A stretch of DNA of 13,894 nt from Gemmatimonadota bacterium (GTDB taxonomy: Bacteria; ARS69). Location: assembly GCA_020431545.1 (NCBI GenBank), contig JAGQIB010000289.1, forward strand, positions 1-13,894, read 5' to 3'. Under the pieces are notes generated by a model that saw only the letters and a list, made by a program, of their open reading frames with translations, ran no database searches and was not told the DNA's origin. Position numbers and translations under genes: made by a program. Numbering within the stretch: position 1 is the first letter of the stretch; each line of letters begins with the position of its first letter. Of this stretch, positions 1 to 6,627 are shown piece after piece.

Positions 1-2
1 GC

Positions 3-1175
3 GACACGGTGCTCGTCGCGCCGGGGACGTATACCGACTCGGAGGTCCGGGTGGACGGGTGGTCAACCCGGGCCTGCGCGTTCATGCCGGACGGCGTGGT
101 GCTCCGTTCGGTAGGCGGGGCCTCGGTCACAACCATGGACATGCTTGGGATGGGCTCGACGCAGTCCGCGACGGTGTGGTGCACCGGGATTGCATCCGAA
201 CTGACCGAGGTGGACGGATTCACGATCACCGGAGCACCAGTGTCGGCTCGCGGAGCATTCGTGGCCGGCCGGGTGACCTTCCGGCACTGCATCTTCCGCG
301 ACATGGACGCGGGCGGAAGCACTGGGGCCGGTGTCGCTGCGAATGGTGATGTCGACATCATGGATTGCGAGTTCGTGAACTGTGTCGGGAATTCCGGCGG
401 CGGTCTCTATCACTCGAACGGCCACCTGAACCTGATCCGAACCGTGTTTCGTGAGTGCACGAACTCTGCGGCCTCGTTGAATGGAAACACCTCCCAGCCC
501 CCCGAGTCCGCACTCATCGAGGACTGCGTATTCGAGAACAACCCGAGCACGGGTCTGGGAATCAGCACCTATCAGGCCGGCGTGGTGATTCGCGGGTGCC
601 GCTTCGAGGGCAACACCTCCTCTCCGAACTCGGCGGGCGGCCTCATCGCGGGAGGTTCCGGATCGAAGCTGGTCGAGGATTGCCTGTTTCTAGACAATGC
701 TACGGTCGGTACGGCCGTTGGTGGCGGGCTCGCTGTAGCCGGGACCGGCCCGTGCATCGTTCGCGGGAACACGTTTCACGGCAATACTCAGGAGTTTACG
801 TTCTGGGGCGGGGCGGCCGTGTTCGTCGTGACGCCGACACAGTTCGAGAACAATGTGGTTACCGGAACACACTCCGGGCAGTCTCCGATCTTCGTCTGGG
901 GCTCCGGCTCCCTCACGACCTCCTGCAACGTCTACTGGGACAACCCCACCGGTGTCGGCATCCCGCTCTCCCCCACGGACCGCGAGATCGATCCGCTCTA
1001 TTGCGATCCGGAGTCCGGAGACTTTACCGTCCAGGAGAACTCCCCCTGCGTCGAGCCGGGCGCTCTCGGCTGCGGCCAGATCGGCGCCTTCCCCGCCGGC
1101 TGCGGGATCGTGTCCGTGGAGTCGTCGTCCTGGAGTCAGATCAAGGACCTCTATCGGCGAGGAGAGACCCCATGA
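3..1175 (+). CDS. Secreted right-handed parallel beta-helix repeat protein, 5'-truncated
   Basis: The reading frame is open to the left edge (codons before position 9 read D-T), so the GTG at 9 is probably internal (D-T-V-L-V-A-P-G-T-Y-T is the usual first coil of such proteins) and the N-terminus with its signal peptide lies outside the window. The body is a run of imperfect coils of about 20-30 residues with recurring patterns such as D-C-x-F-x-x-N and G-G-G-L (for example CIFRDMD, DCEFVNC, DCVFENN, GCRFEGN, DCLFLDN, GNTFHGN), typical of parallel beta-helices. It closes with a Cys-rich cap (EIDPLYCDPESGDFT ... CGQIGAFPAGCG) and a short tail, VESSSWSQIKDLYRR. Members are extracellular or cell-surface proteins; some bind or cleave polysaccharides, but no catalytic residues can be assigned here. 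The stop overlaps the ATG of the next reading frame (ATGA), suggesting co-transcription. Sampled GC is lower than in the rest of the window. The fold call is fairly sure; the function is unknown. Confidence 0.8.
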   Translation, partial: DTVLVAPGTYTDSEVRVDGWSTRACAFMPDGVVLRSVGGASVTTMDMLGMGSTQSATVWCTGIASELTEVDGFTITGAPVSARGAFVAGRVTFRHCIFRDMDAGGSTGAGVAANGDVDIMDCEFVNCVGNSGGGLYHSNGHLNLIRTVFRECTNSAASLNGNTSQPPESALIEDCVFENNPSTGLGISTYQAGVVIRGCRFEGNTSSPNSAGGLIAGGSGSKLVEDCLFLDNATVGTAVGGGLAVAGTGPCIVRGNTFHGNTQEFTFWGGAAVFVVTPTQFENNVVTGTHSGQSPIFVWGSGSLTTSCNVYWDNPTGVGIPLSPTDREIDPLYCDPESGDFTVQENSPCVEPGALGCGQIGAFPAGCGIVSVESSSWSQIKDLYRRGETP

Positions 1176-1401
1176 ACCGGAACCTGCTGGTCATCGTCGC
1201 CCTCGGAACACTGCTTCCGGCCATCGCCTCCGCCGCGGGCTTCACTTCGCCCGTCCGCGACGTGGCCTCTCGATCTCCGAGCCCGAGAGCGGAGCCACCC
1301 GTCTTCTGTTCACCGCGGAGGCATTCCGCCTGAGCAATGCCTCCCTGGACGTCAGCTATCGCCAGATCCCGCGGCCGCCGAGAGCGAGCCAACGCTCTTG
1401 A
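1172..1401 (+). pseudogene. Frameshifted, truncated remnant of a secreted protein gene (possibly C25-peptidase-like N-terminus)
   Basis: An ATG at 1172 overlaps the stop of the beta-helix gene and encodes a clear signal peptide (MNRNLLVIVALGTLLPAIASA, then AGFTSP). That frame then becomes low-complexity Arg/Pro/Ser and stops at 1331-1333 after 53 residues. A different frame (codons from 1261) gives a well-formed stretch, GLSISEPESGATRLLFTAEA followed by FRLSNASLDVSYRQI, before stopping at 1399-1401. This looks like the start of a mature secreted protein, faintly like the N-terminal propeptide region of gingipain-type C25 peptidases. A one-base deletion (or two-base insertion) near 1240-1265 would join the two. 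Nothing continues the protein past 1401, so the gene appears both frameshifted and truncated, with the oppositely oriented sulfatase-like gene ending at 1438. A genuine 53-residue secreted peptide or a sequencing error are the alternatives. The family suggestion is weak. Confidence 0.5.
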
Positions 1402-1437
1402 GCAGGTCCTGAGGTCGGGACTGCCCACGGTCTGCGC

Positions 1438-2670
1438 CTAGCGATCCGCCCCGCCCAGGTACCCGAGACTCTGCAACCGCTCCAGCTCGGCCGGCGTGAA
1501 GCGACGATCGAACGGCAGGTCCGGAAACGCGTGGTCCGCGCGCCAGTCCTCGAGCTCGCGCCGGAGGTACTCGAGCTCGGCCGGGTGCTCCGCGGACACG
1601 TCGATGCGCTCCTTCGGATCGAGGGCGAGGTCGAAGAGATCCCAGCGATCCTTGTCCACGTTGTACACGGCCTTCCAGCGCTCGCCGCGGGCGGTCCAGC
1701 GCCGGTCGCGGTGGGCGGGCGGCTCGTCTTCCACCACGGACGCGAACGTGACCTCGCGGCGCGGCGCGGAGCGATCGCCGCGCACGAGCGGTGCGAGAGA
1801 CTCGCCGTAGGCGCCGGCCGGCGGCGCCTCGCCGAACCAGTCGCAGATCGTCACCGGGAAGTCCGCCAGGATCACCGGGCGCGACACGAGCTCGGGCGCG
1901 GCGCCCGGGAAACGCAAGAGGCCGGGCACGCGGAGCAGCTCCTCGTACAGACGCTTGCCGTGGTCGAACTGCATGGTGCGGCGCTCGTCGAGCGTCTCGC
2001 CGTGGTCCGCGGTCACGATCACCGCCGCCTCGGGGCCGACCGCGCGCAGCAACGTACGGACCTCGCGATCGACGGTGCGCACCTCACCCTCGTATGAGAG
2101 TGCCTCCGCGGAGACGCCGGGTCGCGTTCGCAGATCCGCGGGCCGTGGATCGTACGGAGCGTGCGGGCCGAGCAGGTGCACCCACACGAATCGATCGCCA
2201 CCACTCTTCCCGAGCCAGCGCGTGGCCGCGACGACGGCCGCGTGGTCGTTGCCCTCGAACGTTTGCCACGTGTCGAAGCCGCGATCGAGCCCTTCCAGCC
2301 GCGGGATCGGATTGCCGAAGAACGCGCTGCGGATTCCGCCCTGCGCGAGCACCTCGGACAGCGTCTCCGGAACGTCCGCGAGCGGCATGTGCCAGTACAG
2401 CAGGCCGTGCTCCGAAGGGGGAAGGCCGGTCCCGAGCGTCCCCATGGCGGGCATCGTCCACGAGGACACGGACAGGCACTGGCGGAACTGGGCCGCGCCG
2501 CGCGCGAGGCGGTCGAGCTCCGGCGACGTTCCCTCGGGATTCCCCCACGCGCCGACGTGATCCGCGCGCAGCGTGTCCACCGTGATCAGCAGCAGTGTTC
2601 GCCCCGGAGGCTCCGGCGCGCAGGACGCGAGCGCCATCGCGAGCGCGGCCAGCGCGAGCCGACGTTTCAT
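1438..2670 (-). CDS. Sulfatase-like lipoprotein with Thr at the nucleophile position (last gene of operon)
   Basis: A 410-residue alkaline phosphatase superfamily enzyme of the sulfatase branch. A lipoprotein signal peptide (MKRRLALAALAMALASC, lipobox L-A-S-C at 14-17) places it in the envelope. Visible active-site elements are ITVDTLRADHVG (metal ligand D32), SWTMPAMGTLGTG (T72 where sulfatases carry the formylglycine Cys/Ser), LGPHAPY (H170), VTADHGE (D222, H223) and FDHGK (H237). The Cys/Ser-x-Pro-x-Arg signature is absent, so formylglycine-dependent sulfatase chemistry is doubtful; a Thr nucleophile is known in phosphodiesterases and phosphoethanolamine or phosphoglycerol transferases. 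The C-terminus is ERLQSLGYLGGADR, sharing the L-G-Y ending of the three enzymes upstream. The ATG at 2670 overlaps the preceding gene's TGA by 4 nt (ATGA). The frame is open much further upstream, but that stretch is Arg/Pro/Gly-rich shadow sequence and the lipobox fixes the start. The substrate is unknown. Confidence 0.88.
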   Translation of the reverse strand: MKRRLALAALAMALASCAPEPPGRTLLLITVDTLRADHVGAWGNPEGTSPELDRLARGAAQFRQCLSVSSWTMPAMGTLGTGLPPSEHGLLYWHMPLADVPETLSEVLAQGGIRSAFFGNPIPRLEGLDRGFDTWQTFEGNDHAAVVAATRWLGKSGGDRFVWVHLLGPHAPYDPRPADLRTRPGVSAEALSYEGEVRTVDREVRTLLRAVGPEAAVIVTADHGETLDERRTMQFDHGKRLYEELLRVPGLLRFPGAAPELVSRPVILADFPVTICDWFGEAPPAGAYGESLAPLVRGDRSAPRREVTFASVVEDEPPAHRDRRWTARGERWKAVYNVDKDRWDLFDLALDPKERIDVSAEHPAELEYLRRELEDWRADHAFPDLPFDRRFTPAELERLQSLGYLGGADR

Positions 2671-4025
2671 CCCGCGTACCCGAGTGCCTTCAGCTGCTCG
2701 AGCGTCGCGTCGTCCGGGCCGCCGCGCTCGTCGTCCACGGTGCGGATCGTGCCGGTCGGTCGCGTGCGCAGGTCGAGCTCCAGGTCTTCGCCGAGGATCC
2801 GGAAGTAGTCCGAACCCTCGCCGGAGAGATCGTGTCGCTCGGCCGGATCCGAGACGAGGTCGTAGCACTCGCGCGTGCGCGAGCGCGGGGACCAGATGAG
2901 CTTGGAGTCTCCGTTGCGGAGCGCGTACGACGGCCACGCCTTCTCGCGGGCCGGATGGGTCTCCGCCACGAAGGCCGTGTCGTCGCCGGTGCGCGGTGCG
3001 GCGCGACGGAGGTCCCTACCCTCGGTGCCGCCTGTCGGCAGGCCCGCAACACCGGCCAGGGTCGCGGCCACGTCGAGCGTGCGCGCGTCCTCGGAGCGGA
3101 CGCCGCCGCGGGCGTCCGGCGTGCGGAGCAGGAACGGCACACGCAGCGCGGTGTCGTACAGCAACGTGTCATGCCCGAAGTAGCGGCGGTGCTCGTACAG
3201 GCCCTCGCCGTGGTCGGCCGTCACCAGCACGGCCGCGCGATCCAGATCGACGTCGCGCAGGAGGTCCCCGAAGCAGCGGTCGAGGAACGAGATCTCACCC
3301 GCGTACTGCGCGGCGAGCCAGGCGACGTCGCGCGCGTCGACGTCGTCGCCCTCGGCGAGTTCCCGCTGCAGTCCGAGGGAAGGCTCGCGGTACGCGCCGT
3401 CATAGCCGGAGTCGTAGAGACCGTCCCAGGGGGCCGGCGGCGCGTACGGCAGGTGCGCGTCGAAGAAGTGGGCCCAGAGGAACGTCGGCCGACCGTCGTG
3501 TTCGGCGAGGAGGCGGCGGGCCGTCTCCGTCGTCTGCGCGCCTTCACCCGAGGCGGGACGGGTGGCGGGCTCGATCACGTCGTAGGTGTCGAACCCGCGG
3601 TCGAGTCCGAACTCCGGGCCGAGCACCACGCGCGCGGAGACCACGGCCGCCGTGCGCCAGCCGGCGTCGCGGAGCCGCATCGGCAACGTGACCACGCTCT
3701 CGTCGAGGCGCATGCGATTCGCGATCAGCCCGTGCCCGCGCGGCGAGAGGCCGGACAGGATCGTGGCGTGCGACGGTGTGGTGAGCGGGATCGCGGTGAC
3801 GGCGTTGCGCCAGCAAGCGGCGCGGCGCGCGAACCGGTCGAAGTTCGGCGTGCGGGTCTGCGGATCGCCGTTGCTGCCGAGCCGGTCCTGCCGGAACGTG
3901 TCGAGCGTCACCAGGACGAGCGTGTCGAGGTCCGGCCGATCCGCGGGCGCCTTCGCCGGCTCGCGCGCGCAGCCTGCCAGCGCGCCCGCGAGCAGCACGA
4001 GCCCGAGGACGCGCGGCCACGTCAT
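2667..4025 (-). CDS. Sulfatase-like lipoprotein with Thr at the nucleophile position (fourth gene of operon)
   Basis: A 452-residue sulfatase-branch alkaline phosphatase superfamily protein. The signal peptide MTWPRVLGLVLLAGALAGC has lipobox L-A-G-C at 16-19. Active-site landmarks are VTLDTFRQDRLG (D42), IPLTTPSHATILSGLSP (T82 aligned with the catalytic Cys/Ser of true sulfatases, followed by T-P-S-H rather than x-P-x-R), FFDAHLPYAP (H191), VTADHGEGLYEH (D271, H272) and YFGHD (H285). The C-terminus is EQLKALGYAG. The architecture matches the next gene in the operon, and the pair probably arose by duplication, although sequence outside the motifs has diverged a good deal. The ATG at 4025 overlaps the TGA of the upstream phosphodiesterase-like gene by 4 nt, and its own TGA overlaps the next ATG by 4 nt. 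No convincing Shine-Dalgarno precedes the start, so translation is probably coupled. It may act as a phospho- or sulfo-ester hydrolase or transferase on an envelope polymer; the substrate is not predictable. Confidence 0.88.
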   Translation of the reverse strand: MTWPRVLGLVLLAGALAGCAREPAKAPADRPDLDTLVLVTLDTFRQDRLGSNGDPQTRTPNFDRFARRAACWRNAVTAIPLTTPSHATILSGLSPRGHGLIANRMRLDESVVTLPMRLRDAGWRTAAVVSARVVLGPEFGLDRGFDTYDVIEPATRPASGEGAQTTETARRLLAEHDGRPTFLWAHFFDAHLPYAPPAPWDGLYDSGYDGAYREPSLGLQRELAEGDDVDARDVAWLAAQYAGEISFLDRCFGDLLRDVDLDRAAVLVTADHGEGLYEHRRYFGHDTLLYDTALRVPFLLRTPDARGGVRSEDARTLDVAATLAGVAGLPTGGTEGRDLRRAAPRTGDDTAFVAETHPAREKAWPSYALRNGDSKLIWSPRSRTRECYDLVSDPAERHDLSGEGSDYFRILGEDLELDLRTRPTGTIRTVDDERGGPDDATLEQLKALGYAG

Positions 4026-5335
4026 TCGATGTACCCGAGCGCGCGGATCCGCTCCTCGAGGTCGCGGGCGTTCGAGCTGCCGGGCAGCTCGCGCCGCGCG
4101 AGAGGCGACGTTTCCCAGGTGGCGATCCACTCCACCGGATGGGCCGCCTGCCACTCCGGAGTCATCACGTCGAGCACGGGGTCGCCGTCGAAGTCGTGCG
4201 CCACCGGCAGGCCGTGGTAGGCGAGGATCGTGGGCGTCACGTCCACCGCGTCGGTCTCGGGCACGATCACGTCGCGGCGCGCGCCCGGCCCCGCGAACAG
4301 CCATACCGCCTGCCGGCGGTGCTCGCCCGAGATGTGCTTGTCCTCGTAGCGATCGTCGGCCGGGCGGAACCCGTGATCGGACACGATCAGCACGGCGCGG
4401 TCGCCGCCCGCCTCCACCAGGTCCGCGACCACGCCGTCGATCCACCCGTAGTACCGCTCGATCGCCTCGCCGTACTCGCGCACCTCGGCGTCGGAGGGCG
4501 ACCAGAACGCCTGCGACGGGTCCAGGTACTCCCAGTAGTAGTGCTGCATGATGTCGATGCCCTGGAGGAACACGCCGAACAGATCGGGCTCCACGTCACG
4601 GAGCAGGCGCTGGCCGGCGCCGGAGTGCGTGCGATCCACCGAGTGCGCGATCGCGAATTCGGAGGCCTTGTCGAACTTTCGGAAGTGCTCGGGCCACTGC
4701 CAGTCCGCGGGCAGGTTCACGAAGCGCGCGTAGTCCTCGCGGCCGATGCGCTGGCGCGGCACCTTGAGCGCGGCGATCTGCTGGCCGAGCTCCGGCGGCC
4801 ACGTCTCCTGCTCCGAGAACACGGACTCGCGCTCGCGCTCGTAGTCGTTGCCGAGGTCGAACCGCGAGACGGAGAAGTGATCGGTGACCATGAAGCCCTT
4901 CACGGGCTCGGCCGGCCACGTGACCCACCAGCCCACGAAGCCGACACTCCGGTCCTTCTCCGTGAACATGTTCCACAGCGCGCGGACCTTGCGCTCGGTG
5001 GACGGCGTGGGGATCCAGCGATCCATGCCCTCGACCTGCGCCATGAAGCTCGTCACCCCGTGCTCCTGCGGCAGCTTGCCGGTGGCGATCGACGTCCACA
5101 GCACCGGCGACCAGCGGTAGTCCGGATTCGTGAGCATCGTGCCGCGCGCGCCGGCCCGCCACAGCGCCTCCACCGTGGGCAGCTTGCCCTGGCGAACGAG
5201 CGGCAACGCGTTGCGCCAGTCGCAACCGTCGAGGCCGAGGATCATGCTGCGCGGCGGGGCGGGCGGCGCCGGCTCCTCGCAGCCCGCGAGCGCGAGCGCG
5301 AGCAGCGCGGCCGGGATCGCGAACGCGATACGCAT
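4022..5335 (-). CDS. Type I phosphodiesterase / nucleotide pyrophosphatase-like lipoprotein (third gene of operon)
   Basis: A 437-residue member of the nucleotide pyrophosphatase/phosphodiesterase branch of the alkaline phosphatase superfamily. The signal peptide MRIAFAIPAALLALALAGC ends in lipobox L-A-G-C (16-19). The expected metal and nucleophile residues are present: MILGLDGCDW (D36), SPVLWTSIATGKLPQEHG (nucleophile T81), GIDIMQH (D261, H265), VSDHGF (D320, H321) and GEH (H339). A Trp pair in VGFVGWWVTWPAEPVKG (about 131-147) is shared with the upstream paralogue. The C-terminus is ERIRALGYIE. The start ATG (5335) shares one base with the preceding stop (TGATG), and the gene's stop overlaps the next ATG by 4 nt. 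The family hydrolyses phosphodiester or pyrophosphate bonds of nucleotides, lipids or glycans; nothing here shows which. Secretion as a lipoprotein argues for an envelope or extracellular substrate. Confidence 0.9.
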   Translation of the reverse strand: MRIAFAIPAALLALALAGCEEPAPPAPPRSMILGLDGCDWRNALPLVRQGKLPTVEALWRAGARGTMLTNPDYRWSPVLWTSIATGKLPQEHGVTSFMAQVEGMDRWIPTPSTERKVRALWNMFTEKDRSVGFVGWWVTWPAEPVKGFMVTDHFSVSRFDLGNDYERERESVFSEQETWPPELGQQIAALKVPRQRIGREDYARFVNLPADWQWPEHFRKFDKASEFAIAHSVDRTHSGAGQRLLRDVEPDLFGVFLQGIDIMQHYYWEYLDPSQAFWSPSDAEVREYGEAIERYYGWIDGVVADLVEAGGDRAVLIVSDHGFRPADDRYEDKHISGEHRRQAVWLFAGPGARRDVIVPETDAVDVTPTILAYHGLPVAHDFDGDPVLDVMTPEWQAAHPVEWIATWETSPLARRELPGSSNARDLEERIRALGYIE

Positions 5336-6627
5336 CAGTTCATGTACCCGAGCGCCTGCAGGCGTTCCATGAGCTCTTCGTCCGCGCCGGAGGGAATGGG
5401 CGTGTGATCGCGCGCCTCCAGCCACTCCTCGGTGTCGTACGTGGGAACGCGACGCCTGGGATACGCGTCGCGCCAGGCCGGCGTGAGCAGCTCGTCGAGC
5501 ACGCGGCCGTCCATGTCCTCCGCCTCGGGCAGGTTCAGGAGCGCCAGCACGGTCGGCGTGACGTCCACGAGCTCGACCGGCGGCAGTTCCGCCCCCGGCT
5601 CGATGTTCGTGCCCGCGGCGACGAAGATGCCCGCGGGTCCGTCCTTGTGGCCGTGCGCGTGGAAGCCGTGGTCGGACACCACGAGGAACGTGTCGCCCGG
5701 CCGGCGCCTGGCGAGGATGTCGCCGAGCAGTTCGTCCGTGTACTCGTAGTACCGCTCGATCACCGCGCGGAAGCGCGGAATCTCCGCGGGATTCACGTTC
5801 GGATACCGCGACGGTTCGAGGTACTGCCAGTAGCGGTGCGACACGACGTCGATGCCGTTGAAGTACAGGCCCCACAGATCGATGTCGGGATCGCGCGTCA
5901 GCAGCAGGTCGGCGACCTTGCGGTACGTCTCGTCCGCGGCGTACGCCCAGCGGAATCCCTCCACGATGTCGCGTCCGAGCTCGTCCTGCGTGAGATCCAT
6001 GAAGCGCGCGGCCTCCTCGTACGCCACGTTCTCGGCGGGACGGATCAGCGGCACGATGTCGTCGTACAGCTCGCGCGGCCAGGTCTGCGCGCCGGCGCCG
6101 TCGGCCGTGAGGATTCCCTTCGTCGGCGCGTCCTTGCCGCCGCTCTGGGACAGCGGCACGCGGCTCGACACGACGTAGCCGTCCACCGGCTCCGCCGGAT
6201 AGCTGACCCACCAGCCCACGAACGCGGTGCGGCCGCGATCGCCCTCCACGATGTTCCACAGCGCCTTCGTGGTGCGCATGTTCGACGTCATGTGCATCAC
6301 GCGCATGTTCTTCGTGCCGTCGTCGAACGTGACCTCGGTGAAGTCGTTGATGCCGTGCTTCTCGAACGACTTGCCGGTGGCGATCGTGGTCCACAGCGCC
6401 GGGCTCTTGGTGGGGACGAGCGACTCGAGCGGCGCGCGCGTGCCCTCCGCGATCAGGCCCGCGAGGTTCGGCATCTTGCCGGCGTCCAGCATCGGATCCA
6501 GCAGGTCCCAGGTGGCGCCGTCCAGGCCGATCAGGAACACGCGCCCGCTGCGGGTCGCATCGGAACGACAACCGACGGAGGCGAGCAGGAGCGTGCCGAG
6601 CGCGATCGACAGGAGGGGGCGGATCAA
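5335..6627 (-). CDS. Type I phosphodiesterase / nucleotide pyrophosphatase-like lipoprotein, TTG start (second gene of operon)
   Basis: A 430-residue paralogue of the gene that follows it. Catalytic elements are FLIGLDGATWDLLD (D36), SPALWTTIATGKSFEKHG (nucleophile T80), NGIDVVSH (D260, H264), VVSDHGF (D319, H320) and HGHKDG (H325/H327). It shares TAFVGWWVSYPAEPVDG with its neighbour and ends in ERLQALGYMN. No ATG precedes the signal peptide. The TTG at 6627-6625 gives MIRPLLSIALGTLLLASVGC, a good lipoprotein leader although the lipobox (S-V-G-C, 17-20) is slightly atypical. GGAGG lies 4 nt upstream, and the TTG overlaps the YfhO-like gene's stop as TTGA; together these decide the start. The only longer alternatives run into shadow sequence. 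Predicted role: envelope phosphodiesterase or phosphotransferase of unknown substrate, co-translated with its neighbours. Confidence 0.87.
   Translation of the reverse strand: MIRPLLSIALGTLLLASVGCRSDATRSGRVFLIGLDGATWDLLDPMLDAGKMPNLAGLIAEGTRAPLESLVPTKSPALWTTIATGKSFEKHGINDFTEVTFDDGTKNMRVMHMTSNMRTTKALWNIVEGDRGRTAFVGWWVSYPAEPVDGYVVSSRVPLSQSGGKDAPTKGILTADGAGAQTWPRELYDDIVPLIRPAENVAYEEAARFMDLTQDELGRDIVEGFRWAYAADETYRKVADLLLTRDPDIDLWGLYFNGIDVVSHRYWQYLEPSRYPNVNPAEIPRFRAVIERYYEYTDELLGDILARRRPGDTFLVVSDHGFHAHGHKDGPAGIFVAAGTNIEPGAELPPVELVDVTPTVLALLNLPEAEDMDGRVLDELLTPAWRDAYPRRRVPTYDTEEWLEARDHTPIPSGADEELMERLQALGYMN

Noticed and set aside
1402..1437. A terminator between the convergent gene remnant and the sulfatase-like gene
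   Set aside because: Only a 4-bp stem (GTCC...GGAC) with a G-T pair and no U-tract is visible, which is expected by chance.
2671..2937. Upstream extension of the last sulfatase-like gene in the same frame
   Set aside because: The extension reads as Arg/Pro-rich shadow inside the neighbouring gene; the lipobox signal peptide at 2670 fixes the start.
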